From Podaxis mareebaensis (lineage: Eukaryota; Basidiomycota; Agaricomycetes; Agaricales; Agaricaceae): 31,517 nucleotides of DNA. The notes beneath the pieces are model-generated. The model had not been told where the DNA came from, made no database searches, and saw only the letters and a list, made by a program, of their open reading frames with translations. The stretch covers positions 1 through 31,517 of the forward strand of contig JAEUWP010000494.1 of assembly GCA_018524725.1 (NCBI GenBank), written 5' to 3'. The position numbers and the translations under genes are program-made. Below are positions 11,117-21,532 of this stretch, piece by piece; positions within the stretch are counted from its first letter, which is position 1, and the number at the start of each line of letters is the position of its first letter.

Positions 11117-11882
11117 CTCAAGAAGAGCCCGCCTTCGGGCTAACCGAGCTTCCATCTGGAATCGCATGGTGAGAAGGCACCTAACAGAGGCAGATTTCCT
11201 CAAGCTTGGTCAACGTGGCTGATCCTCGCATCAGAAATTTTCCTCGCCGACGTATGAGAATCCATGTTCTATCATGGGCCGCCTCCTGGAACGAGCGGCA
11301 TAGGCACAACTGAGAGGCTAATGTGTTTGTTCGACTCCTAGGTACAAGCTGTGGGAAGGATCGCCACAGTGTTAGGGGTTCCCGCTCGGGGTGACATGAG
11401 AGCAAACAATGGAAGTTGGTCAACGGGATCGTCTATGATTGGAGCTTGAAATAATGGTGCACCTGAATATTCCAGGAGCAACACATGGCTGTCACGACTC
11501 GTGATCCATAGTTGCGAGGTTTATTTGTTGCAAAGACGGGATATCGGGGGTGAGGAACTTGCTGGCCATTGGTGAACGCACGTATGCGGCTATAGAGCTG
11601 AGGAGTTCCGGTATAAGCGAATTTCAGACGTTGGAGCTCTTTCGGGTGGAAAGCCGTGAGAAGAGGAGCAGAACAATTGGCTCACGGCTACCAGAGCGCC
11701 AACTTGCCTATATCTTCACCTTTTAGGTCAAATTAAAAGACGAACTAATTCCATTAGAAGACTTATAAGTAGAAACTTATAAGTAGAATGACAGGGATAA
11801 CGTAGTACACAGTCCGAGTAATTTCAAGACGTGTTCCTCTGAAAACTAGCGGAAGGCATCATAGTGTATCGTCCGAGTAGTC
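11117..11882. other. Intergenic region between the two GH47 genes
   Basis: This holds the upstream promoter of paralogue A and the 3' flank of paralogue B. No gene is supported. A small hairpin AGCCCGCCTTCGGGCT lies at about 11127-11142, and a tandem palindromic repeat at 11761-11788 is listed separately. Confidence 0.5.
11761..11788. repeat. Two tandem copies of a palindromic 14-mer
   Basis: ACTTATAAGTAGAA occurs twice back to back (11761-11774 and 11775-11788). Its first ten bases, ACTTATAAGT, are a perfect palindrome. It lies about 100 bp beyond the stop of GH47 paralogue B, so it may be in that gene's 3' region; a protein-binding role is only a guess. Confidence 0.6.
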
Positions 11883-14447
11883 TTAAAGATGGAATCCGAT
11901 AAGGTGGAGAACCCCACCCACCACGCCTTTGACAATTCCTTCAGGAATATGAAGAATGCCAGGAAGGGAAGGACTTTGGCTGAAGGCAGGTACTGGAGCC
12001 TGAGTCGGTGTGAAGGGACGTGGGTTCTGGGGGGGAATGTGACCGTTAGGAGTTCCGTAGGCTCCTTTCACAGGAGGGACCTTGAATGGATGCGCTTCTG
12101 TATTGAATAGCCCTGCCGACATATCAATGAAGAGTCAAAATGTTTTCACACGCACTGAGACTTACATTCATCCAAGCTGAAGCGCGAGGGATCATCAAAA
12201 GTCAGATATCTAACACAAAATCAGCACCTTAAGGTGAAACCTGGTTTCGTAAAATAATTGACACGCACAGATATTTAAGGACTTCAGCGAACCAGAAGCT
12301 CTCCATGTCATCCATCTTCCCAGAATTGACGTCGTTCACATCCTGGATCCCCGCATATGCAACTGGGGCTTTGAGGTACTTCTGGAAACTCTGGATAGCA
12401 CTAACGGCTCGGCCGAGATACTTAGTGTCGCCAGTCACTCTCCACGCATAGAAGTTGGACTCCAATACTTCGGGGCGAAGTGCATAATAGCTAGCATCAG
12501 CTGCCGGATAAAAGCCGTGCTGGGCATAAAAGGATTGTTGTTCAGGAGTAGGAGAAGGGCCGCCCGTAAAATCGCCGTCATCGGAAACAAAGGCGAAGAT
12601 TTCCGGTCCAATCCCAGTGCTGTAACGGTGAGAAGATGAGACTCGGTAAGAATATCTCAATTCGTGAAACGTACGCAGTACTCGCATAGGTGTTCCAGCA
12701 TGCATCAACGAGCTGAAGAGCGATATCAACCACTGTCTGGTTGTTAAGCAACCGTCCACCTATGTAAAAAAAAAAAATCTAAGGGATCATTGTCGGCATC
12801 AATACATCTCTACCCACCGAGCAGCCAGTTTCCGCCATGGAAACAGGCAAGATGAGAGCTAACGTGCACGATGCGCTTGTTAGAATCGTAATCGGCGAGG
12901 TATGTATGATCGCCGACAGTAGATTTCTGTGACCTTTGGTGAGTTACAATTCAGTCAGTATCAAGCCAAAGTCTAACCTTGAGAAGTGTCCGGATCGATG
13001 AATCAACAGCCAGTTTCCACGAGTCGGCCCACAGCGCATCGTCGGTGTTGTTGAGGCGCGCATACTTGATAAGATATTCGAAGTAACTGTCAGATCCTCC
13101 GCCCCATGTCTACCTAGTGATCAATAGATTAGGAGGACACTATGTGCAAGGAACTTACGACATAACCTCCAACTGGTGAGCCGGTACTCGGGTCTATTCC
13201 TTGCGCAGGAAGGCCTGGTAAGGGAGAAGGCTAAGGAGACGGAAGTCTTCAGTACGAGTGCCTCATTTGAGAAACCATCGCTTCACTCACATTGGTAGCG
13301 ATGCGACGGAATGATCTTTCTGCGAGTTGACGATATCTATCATCCCCTGTGTACTTGCTCAGAGTCGCCCATTCGAGGACCAACTATAGGTTGGTTAGTG
13401 TCGGCCAGGCGTCTCTGTATTTGGGTACTTACGGTTCCAGCTTCAGCAATGTTAGACTGAAACTATGATTAAAGAAGATTTATACGATGAATGCACAGGA
13501 CTAACGTTTTGCGTTTCACGGGTGTTGGTCTCAAAGTCAATATGTCCGAATGGAATATCATTGGCCTTAGCAAATCCCATATTTAGTGGGTTTAACTATG
13601 ACGTTGCTCAAAAATGAACATACCCCGACCCAAGCAAATACCAGTTTGTCGGCCACTTCCTTCGCCTTGGTAACGAGAGCAGGATATTTCTGACCACTCA
13701 ATTCATAGGTGCTGAGAAAGCCACCTATGTACCGGATCGTAGTTTCGAAGACGCTAGGGAAAAACGGTTAGCAGTGAGCTACCCAGCTCGGGAGGAACTT
13801 ACCTGACAGAATCAGATGTCTTGGATTTACTGAAGTCAATTTGAGACGCAAACTTGACGGCGTCATCCAAGTAGTCCTGCATCGTTAGACAAATGCTCAA
13901 ACCGGTGCTGAATTTTACAATGTTTAGGCCTTGAACACACGTTTAGGTCCATGACGGACTACAAAGGAAATGACCAGTGAGTACGACTGCATGCAATCGT
14001 AAAACGAACTCTTACCATTGTCGACATCGCATCAACGATGGTTGCACCTTCAGATCGGAGTCCTTGAACAATCAATGTCAAGGAAATACCCAAGAAACCC
14101 ACCCCATCCATTTCTGCTGTCAAGAAAACCTGAGCAGTCACGTTTCAGACAATTAGAAGTAATCATCCCATGCACCTCTCGATTTACCTTTGCTAACTGG
14201 CTTGAGATCATCGTGGCCCCAAGCGAACTCCCTGTTTCATGTCAACCCAACGAAGTGACTATATGCGTAGAACTCACTTATAAGCTTCGTAGCTCTCCAC
14301 GAAAATCTGTTTGACGGCGTCACGGATGCCCGGCGCGTTCGGGGGAAGTACAAGGTCATCCTTCTGCACGGGTCCGGCAGATGCAAGCGGAGAGGAAAGA
14401 GTGACGGCGAGTATTGTTGTGAGTAATAAAGAGCGTGAGGGTACCAT
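11883..14447 (-). CDS. Secreted GH47 class I alpha-1,2-mannosidase, paralogue B
   Basis: Same family, strand and general intron pattern as the neighbouring downstream gene. Exon 1 (14447-14278) starts MVPSRSLLLTTILAVTLSSP, a signal peptide; the last exon is 12112-11883. Visible GH47 motifs are FAWGHDDLKPVSK, IVDAMSTM, TWGGGSDSYFEYLIKYARL, HLACFHGGNW, GRLLNNQTVVDIALQLVDACWNTYA (in two pieces across an intron), YYALRPEVLESNFYAWRVTGD, ESFWFAEVLKYLYLTFDDP and FNTEAHPFK. The predicted role is the same: hydrolysis of alpha-1,2-linked mannose on N-glycans, secreted. Many introns of about 50-60 nt separate the exons, and I did not resolve every middle junction. The two proteins are clearly diverged (for example PNHIHLDKY against PSRFSLDEW before FNTEAHP), so the duplication is not recent. 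Confidence 0.92.
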
Positions 14448-14567
14448 TTTGATACTACTGCTTAGAGTCCAAAATCGAGGTGAAAAGATCGACTTGAAGC
14501 CCGGAGGCCGTGCAAAGGGTGGTTAGGAAAGAAGTGGGTGTGAAGTTCATTCTTCGCCGCGCTCTGG

Positions 14568-14576
14568 TATATATAA
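14568..14576 (-). promoter_or_regulatory. TATA box of GH47 paralogue B
   Basis: On the minus strand TTATATATA lies 121-129 bp upstream of the ATG at 14447, almost the same spacing as in paralogue A. Confidence 0.6.
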
Positions 14577-15119
14577 TGACGCCCTAGAGGTAGCAGCTAG
14601 AATCTTGTGTCGAAGCGAGCTAGTGCAGATTAGTGACTTGTGGCGGTTTTCTCCATTCATCATGCGTCATGCGTCATGTTTCATCACTTACTCAGTAACG
14701 TAATCCAAATTTACATCCTAGGAGCATACTCGGTTCACTAACACCCCACGAGGGTGAAATAATACTGTCTACCATCTTTGACATTCCAGCAATTGCACAG
14801 ATCAGGCCAGTTTACTGTATGTCCGTTAGAAAACGTCCTGTGGCAGACTTGAATGGACATTAGTCATCCTTTGTAAATGGGTACTAATGTTTTGGATGAA
14901 TTTTTGAATGAAAGAGGTCCACTACGAGTTGAATGCAGAGGCTCCAGCAGCTGCACCATGATGCCCTTAGCCTTGGCATACCCACATATGCCAGTCACCA
15001 AGAAAAACATACCATCAGAAATTAGCAATGCATGCAGACTGTAAACATTATGTAAGTGAAGTGCTAGCATGAGGGACATGTTGTATGGCATTATTTCTGC
15101 TGGAATATTCAGTATCAAA
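14577..15119. other. Intergenic stretch and left edge of the repeat island
   Basis: No gene is supported. It holds the upstream region of GH47 paralogue B, including three overlapping CATGCGT-like steps near 14659. CG dinucleotides become rare from about 14.8 kb, which marks the start of the transposon-rich sequence. Confidence 0.45.
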
Positions 15120-15360
15120 CAGTGTCAGCAATTTTGAAAAGTGTCAGAAATTAAAAAGTGCCAGCAATTTAAAAAGTGTCACTGAATATACCTTGCAAAA
15201 AGTGTCAGCAATTTTAGGACACTGAAAAGTGTCAGAAATCTTCAATGCACTTAAAAAGTGTCAGCAATTTTGACTTGGGCAAAAAGTGTCAGAAATCTTC
15301 AACACACTCAAAAAGTGTCAGCAATTTCGACTTGGGCAAAAAGTGTCAGACTTTGGCAAA
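15120..15360. repeat. Array of about ten AAAAGTGTCAG motifs
   Basis: Ten copies of AGTG(T/C)CA, most preceded by four or five A, are spaced about 15-30 bp apart. From about 15190 they alternate in two versions, GTGTCAGCAATTTT and GTGTCAGAAATC, so the higher-order unit is about 57 bp, repeated about two and a half times. No coding sense is apparent. The pattern suits the subterminal repeats of a DNA transposon or a minisatellite; see the findings. Confidence 0.75.
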
Positions 15361-15608
15361 CAAAGCCAAACATCATCAGCCCAAGCCAACCTCAGTCAGT
15401 TGTCTGACCTCTGGAGGTTGAGGCTTCAACCACTAAGGTCTAAATTATACATCATTCTGTTTGTATCATTCAGGGCTTTCAAATGGTGTAAATTTTATGA
15501 CACCTACAGCAATGTGGGAGGATGTGTGGCCTCCAGACTCAACAAAAGTCCATCTGAAGCTGGGATTGATGGGATTGATAGGCCATCAATCTCAGCTTAG
15601 GTTCTCCT
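15361..15608. other. Left flank of the copia insertion
   Basis: CpG-poor sequence with short open frames but no recognised motif. It ends in CTCCT (15604-15608), the left copy of the copia target-site duplication. It was joined to 20503 onward before the copia insertion, so it probably belongs to the same older sequence. Confidence 0.5.
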
Positions 15609-15834
15609 TGTTGGAACCCAAGTACACATCGAGACACATAAGCACGAGTAGATTAGGGGGTATTGAAATGACATACAATAAATGGACCTTATTTCTTGTA
15701 TGATTCAGAATGACATATTAGACAGACATTACCTTTTTTTCTCCTTTTTAACTGATGCATAGATATACATGTAGACATGATGTACACTCCCCTCAGTTCT
15801 TGTACTGCTAACAAGTGACTGAGTGTATTCTACA
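15609..15834 (+). repeat. Copia 5' LTR
   Basis: 226 bp, TG...CA ends. It differs from the 3' LTR at 15 positions, all transitions, with no insertion or deletion; 12 of the 15 lie in CA/TG or CG/TG dinucleotide pairs and 3 are TA against CA. Confidence 0.95.
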
Positions 15835-15846
15835 GGTTATAGGCCC
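15835..15846 (+). other. Copia primer-binding site, half-tRNA-iMet type
   Basis: GGTTATAGGCCC directly follows the 5' LTR. It resembles the primer site of Drosophila copia, which pairs with the anticodon stem-loop region of initiator tRNA-Met and uses a 5' half-molecule as primer. The expected complement is GGTTATGAGCCC or a close variant, so two bases differ here. This is inferred from resemblance. Confidence 0.6.
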
Positions 15847-15899
15847 TGCCTGTTGCTAAACAAGTATGGTTTATTTGCACATGACAAAACACTTGCAAT

Positions 15900-18800
15900 A
15901 TGTCCACCACCATCAATGACGTGCTACCTCCCACTGTGCCTATGTTAGAACAGTCAGGAGCAAACTGGGCAATATTCCAGTTGCACTTCCAGATGGCTGT
16001 TCAGGATAGGGGCTTGTGGGGGCACTTTGATGGCAGCAAAGTATGGCCCACACTCCAACCTTCCATCTCTATTTCTCCTGCCCCTACACTGTCTCCTGGT
16101 GAGACCAAATTGTCTTCCTTGACATCAGCTACCATGACCTCCAGCCCCCCCACCTCAATGATCTTACTTGGCACTGAGGCTGAAATCACTGAGTGGGATT
16201 GAAGTGAGAGCATTGCCAAATTGCTTTTGGCTCAACAACTACTGAGCTTGACCCTCATGATTGCTTCAGGTCAGTCAACGGCTGCAAAGATGTGGTCAGC
16301 TGTGGTAAAGGAGTACATGTATAAAGGAGCCTTCTCCCAGACCTGACTCCACTGCAACTTCTTATCCTCATGATGTGCAAAAGATACCAATGTACACACC
16401 TTCCTAAACAACCTCAGGGCATGACATGCCAAGCTAGATGCTATGGGTGTGTCCATCAATGATGATGATTATCATAGCATGATTATCCAGTTGTTGCCAT
16501 GGGCACTCTCAAGTTTCATGTCAGGACAGCTCATGTCTGCTACTCTCTGTGGAGAAACCATTGACCTGGACCTGCTAATTGTCATAGTCGCTGATGAGTC
16601 AGATCATATCCAGTCCACATGTTTGAGGGGGCATGGGAAGAGTGAAGGAGCTGCAAACAGTGATGATGCAATGGCAGTTGAGTCTGGTGGTAAAGGGAAG
16701 GGCAAAGGAAAGGACAAGGAGAAAGGGAAGGGCAAGGGGCTGTGTTGGGAATGTAGGGGACTGCACATGAAGAGGGAATGTCCTACCAAAAGGGAGAAGC
16801 AGGCAGCCAACTTGGCTCAACCCTCCACTAGTGCCAACATCATGGATGATGACATGGCTTTCTCTTTTGAGGATTTGGTGGACAACCCCTTCCTCCCCAC
16901 TCTAATTCCTGTCTGCATGGATGCCAATGAAATTGAAGATGACTTCTTCAATACTGAATCAGTGGACAACGTCAATTTTGTGAGGGATGACTATGCACTG
17001 GCCTCTGCAGTTGAAGTAGCTGATCATATCAGTCATGTCCAGGATACCCAGACAACTGAAGTGCAAGTCGAGCTCTTTGACTCAGGTGCTTCCCATCACA
17101 TCACCCCGTATCATGATACATTCATGAGTTTTTCACCCACTGCCCCCCACTCCCTTTGTGCTGCAAACCAAAAAAGTTTTTGTGTGACTGGAAAGGGGGA
17201 GGTCATCATTGATCTACCAAATGGCATTAGTACCTCACAACTGCGACTGACTGAGGTATTATATTCAGCTGAAGTTGGCTATACTCTCGTCTCCATAGGG
17301 CACCTTGATGAAGCTGGGTTTTCTGTTGCCTTCTCCAGTGGGAAGTGCATTATTTGTGACCCAGGTGGGATACATGTCACAGAGATCCCAAGAAACCCAA
17401 ATGGGCTGTATAAACTGATTCATGAGGTCCCAATGGAAGTAAATGCTATTGGGGAACAACTCACCTTGGACCTGTTACATCAACACCTTGGCCATATATC
17501 CCCCAATGCTGTCAGGCAACTTGTTTGTGATGGCCTGGTCACAGGCTTGAAACTCAATGATACTGGACCAGTAGATTTCTTTTGTGATGCTTGTGCTTAT
17601 GCAAAAGTGATGCATTTGCCTATCACAAAGGAGTGAGGGGGAGAGAGGGCTAAAGCTGTGGGTGAGGAGGTGCACTCTGATGTGTGGGGACCTGCCTAAA
17701 CTCCAACCAAGAAGGGCCACCAATACTACATTACCTTCACTGATGACTACTCTTGGTGGATGCATATCAACTTTCTGGAAAAGAAGTCTGAAGTATTCTC
17801 TGCATATAAGAACTTCAAGGCTTGGTGTGAAACACAATTTGGTGTGTGCATCAAATCATTGTGTTCTGACAGAGGTGGAGAATATATGTTGACAGAGTTT
17901 CATCAGCACCTGAAGTCCAGGGGTACTGAGTCCAAACTCACCATTCATGACACTCCACAACACAATGGTGTAGCAGAGCAATGCAATCATACAATTGTTG
18001 AGCATGGTCAAGCATTGTTGTATGGGCACCCCATTCCCAGATATCTATGGGCTGACACAGTGGCTCATGTAGTATGGTTGATGAACTGCACAGGTACCAA
18101 GGCATTGAACAACAAGACACCCTATGAGATGTTGTATGGGAAATGTCCAAACCTCAGTGGGCTTTGTGAATGGGGGGAGGAGGTATAGGTACATGAGGGA
18201 GGTGGTGACAAGTGGGATGGGAGAGCAAAAAAGGGATGGTGGATTGGGTATGATCCTGAGAGCAATGGCTCCCAGATTTGGTTCCCTGATACTGGCATTG
18301 TGAGCATTGAGCAGAACTTTCAGTTTGTCAATGCTAGTCGTGCAAGTCTCAAGGGGGAGCAGGCCATATCAACTAACAAGACTCAAAGTGACCTGCCACT
18401 CACCTCACACATCCCAAATTCCTTTGAACTTCATTATGATCCTGCAGATGATCCCACTTCCTCACCAGACATGTCACCAGAGCATCCCAGTATGACCAAC
18501 CAACTGTCTGAAGCTGAACCTACACAAGATGTCCTACTGGAGTATCCCAGTAATGAACACCTACAGGCACCAATGCCAGTGCCTGAATATCCTCACAGAA
18601 ATTGAAATCCCAGTCCCAAGGCTCATGACATTCTCGAAGGAAGGGTGGTTATGGTTGCTGAGGAATTGGATTGGGAAGAGGTGTGGGCATTCATTGCAGA
18701 GACCAGAGATATGGAGGCATTAGAGCCTTCAAATCTGAAGGAGGCATTGGGAAGAGCAGATTGTGATTTATGGAAGAGGGCAATGGAAGAGGAGTTGAAG

Positions 18801-20269
18801 ACATTGAATGAGGCTAGAATGTAGGAGCTAGTGGACCCTCCAGCTAATGTCAACATTGTTGGGTGCAAATGGGTGTATAAAGCAAAAAAGGATGCAGCCA
18901 GGAATGTCATTCAGTACAAGGCTTCTCCCAAGTGCCAGGTGTCAATTATTTTGACACATATGCCCCAGTGGCCTGCCTCTCATCAATCTGTGCTGTTCTT
19001 GCCATTGCAGCTGCAAGAGACATGGAAATTCATCAGATTGATATCAAGGGAGCATACCTAAATGGGAAACTCACTGATGGTGAGATCATTTTCATGTGGC
19101 AACCCCCAGGCTTTGTTGACCCCACCTTCCCTTGTAGAGTATGCTGCCTGAAGAAAACACTGTATGGACTCAAGCAGTCTGGGCATCACTGGTACCAACA
19201 CCTGTGTGAAATTCTGGTCAACATACTGGGATTCTCATGCTGTGATGTTGACCATAGTGTGTTCTTCAAAATCACCATAGGCAGCCTGATAATTATCCTC
19301 ATTCATGTCAATGACTGCACACTCATGGCAATGACAATCAAGCTCATTGAGTGGGTGAAGAAGGGTATTTCTGATCAGGTGGAGATCACTGACCTGGGCG
19401 AGATACACTGGTTACTTGGGATAGAGGTTAAGAGGGATAGAGAAAAACAGACCATCTCCTTGTGTCAACACTCATATATCAATGCATTCCTTTGATGTTT
19501 CAGTTTGGAAGATGCGAAACCACTCACTATCCCTATGGACCCAACCACCAAACTCACCATGGAACAGTCACCAAAGTTGACTGCTGAAGTTGCTCATATA
19601 GTGCATGTCCCATATCAGGAGGCAGTCAGTACCTTGATGTATGCTGCACTTGGTACCAGACCTGATATTGCATATGTGGTTCAGATACTCTCCTGTTTCA
19701 CTAAGGCCCCTGGTGATGTGCACTGGGAGGCAGTCAAATGTGTTTTTTGCTATCTCAAGGGCACCTGCAATCTATTCCTTACATATGGTGGTAATGACGA
19801 AAAACTCAAAGGCTTCACAGATGCAGATGGAAATATGGCTGAAGACAGACACGCTACCTCAGGGTATGCATTCATGATCAATAGCAGTGCTGTTTCCTGG
19901 AGCACCAAGAAACAAGAGCTCGTTACATTGTCCACCATGGAGTTGGAATATGTTGGTGTGACTCATGCAGCAAAAGAAGCCTTATGGCTCCATTCCCTTA
20001 TCTCACAAATCTTTGCCATGCAACTCCCAACCACAACCATTTTTTCCGATAATCAATCCACCATCACCCTCACAAATGACAACCAATTCCACACATGTAC
20101 CAAGCATATCAACATTCACTATCACTTCATTTGATGGATTATTGAAGAAGGGAAAATCTGCCTGATATATTGCCCCACAGGCAACATGGTTGCCAATGTT
20201 TTTATGAAGGTGCTCCCATCCCCAAAGGTGAAGCACTTCACATGCAACCTGGGTCTCACTCTGGCTTGA
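15900..20269 (+). pseudogene. Copia Gag-Pol polyprotein, broken
   Basis: One frame runs from ATG 15900 to about 18920, then shifts. In order: a UBN2-type gag; knuckle C-x2-C-x3-H-x4-C (16743-16781) after a Gly/Lys-rich stretch; protease DSGAS (17079); integrase zinc-binding HHCC segment, SDVWGP, FTDDYSW and HNGVAEQ; RT with CKWVYKAKKDA, QIDIKGAYLNG, KKTLYGLKQSG and HVND (19304-19315); RNase H with DADG, TSGYAFM and ELEYVG; terminal TGA at 20267. Premature stops include TGA at 16201, 17634, 18603, 19493 and 20132, TAA at 17697, and TAG at 18186 and 18822, with three further TGA codons in gag. The first Asp of the RT catalytic pair is Asn. A frameshift near 18920 removes the conserved segment before GFSQ. 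The element cannot move by itself. Confidence 0.92.
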
Positions 20270-20276
20270 GGGGGAG
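20268..20276 (+). other. Copia polypurine tract
   Basis: GAGGGGGAG directly abuts the 3' LTR (TGTTGG starts at 20277). This is the expected position for priming plus-strand DNA synthesis, and it overlaps the polyprotein stop codon. Confidence 0.8.
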
Positions 20277-20502
20277 TGTTGGAACCCAAGCACACATTGA
20301 GACACACAAGTGTGAGCAGATTAGGGGGTATTGAAATGATGTATGATAAATGGACCTTATTTCTTGTATGATTCAGAATGACATATTAGACAGACATTAC
20401 CTTTTTTTCTCCTTTTTAACTGATGCATAGATATACATGTAGACACAATGTACACTCCCCTCAGTTCTCATACTGCTAACAAGTGACTGAGTGTATTCTA
20501 CA
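20277..20502 (+). repeat. Copia 3' LTR
   Basis: 226 bp, same length and ends as the 5' copy, followed by CTCCT. The transition-only differences are described under the 5' LTR. Confidence 0.95.
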
Positions 20503-20858
20503 CTCCTGCTGCACATGTGCCTGGCCTCTGGGATCTCACACCTCAACCAATAAGCTTAGAGTACTTTACTTATGACTTTTTATGACATCTCTGAGTATAT
20601 GTATGAAATTTCTATGGGTAGGGAGTATTTTCTATCCAAGCTAAAGTCATGCATCTACTATGTGACATCACACTATGCATGCCATATCACATCTGCATTA
20701 CAATTTTTCAACCTTACCTTCACTTTTCTCTGTTCATCTCTAGCTGCTATCCATCCCTCCTGTATCTCAATGCCAGAATACTGGGAATGCTGGGCTCACT
20801 GCTTTTATATGTTTATGTTCCTAGATAATCACAAGGAAACTACAAATCTAGGTGTTTT
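20503..20858 (+). pseudogene. Left part of an unknown gene split by the gypsy element
   Basis: Downstream of the copia element the plus strand reads PQPISLEYFTYDF, then in a shifted frame DISEYMYEISMGREYF, SHYACHITSALQ, a likely intron ending TCTCTAG near 20742, and PEYWECWAHCFYMFMFLDNH...TNLGV. The frame is cut at GTTTT (20854-20858), the gypsy target duplication. If the gypsy element and one GTTTT are removed, this frame continues without a break into 30057. I do not recognise the family. A one-base slip in the T-run at about 20576 and the copia insertion upstream show it was already decaying or mobile-derived. Confidence 0.6.
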
Positions 20859-21498
20859 TGTTACATAGAGACAGTTTCTACACATCATCTCAGTGTGGAG
20901 AGATACTGTCCTAAGACAACCCAGCACTATTAAGTTCCTGAAGCGGAACACCCATCTGTTCTCTGGAGAGAACTAGAGGCTGGCTGGAAATCTCACAGGG
21001 ACTGCCTAGGGAGAGATACAACTTGTAAGGTCACAGGCTACTCTGTAGGTTTAGCTGTTATGCCAGTTATCCTGTTGAGGCAGGTAGACCTCTCACGTGG
21101 CAAGAAGATAAAGTGGAAGACAGTCCTCACTATTCTCATGCTATGTACAAGTGATTGTAAAGCTAAGTTCTACTTACTTTACGAGCTATCTAAATACGAA
21201 GGTGATTGCTATTCTACATGTCTTAAAGGAGAATCTTTGTAGTTACTTCAGTGCTCTAAGTATAGTTGACCAAGCCCGAGGTAAGATGAGATCTGCCGAG
21301 AGCAAGCTATTATTACACAACATATCACTGAGCCTGCATGCTAAACATAGTGTGTCTTCTAAGAATCCGAAGTGAGACCAAAGTTGCAACAGAGGGTGGG
21401 TCAGGGTGGATGCTTGGAGTCAGAAGTCAGAAAGATGGTCAATGAGGTGGGACTGCGAAAGAGGCATAGATGATGGTGGAAACAAGAGGATCATAACA
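20859..21498 (-). repeat. Gypsy 3' LTR
   Basis: 640 bp, the same length as the copy at 29412-30051. By eye the two copies differ at about 36 dinucleotide sites, nearly all CG, TG or CA against one another, with a single transversion (C at 21089 against G at 29642). Confidence 0.95.
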
Positions 21499-21510
21499 TC
21501 ATCCCCTTTG
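21499..21510 (-). other. Gypsy polypurine tract
   Basis: On the minus strand CAAAGGGGATGA directly precedes the 3' LTR, the expected place and purine content for a plus-strand primer. Confidence 0.75.
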
Positions 21511-21532
21511 TATGATCGAACTCTGGATCGAT

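Larger units (their letters stand above)
15609..20502 (+). mobile_element. Complete Ty1/copia LTR retrotransposon, decayed
   Basis: The 4894-bp element has two 226-bp LTRs that begin TGTTGG and end TACA, so they have TG...CA ends. It is flanked by the 5-bp duplication CTCCT (15604-15608 and 20503-20507). Internal order is primer-binding site, gag with zinc knuckle, aspartic protease, integrase, reverse transcriptase, RNase H and polypurine tract, which is the copia order (integrase before RT). It is inactive through about ten premature stops, one frameshift and a lost RT catalytic residue. Confidence 0.95.

Noticed and set aside
11127..11142. Hairpin AGCCCGCCTTCGGGCT as a terminator
   Set aside because: It lies upstream of the GH47-A TATA box and bacterial-type terminators do not apply here.
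15120..15360. CRISPR array
   Set aside because: The repeats are short, irregularly spaced and variable, the spacers are repeats themselves, and the genome is eukaryotic.
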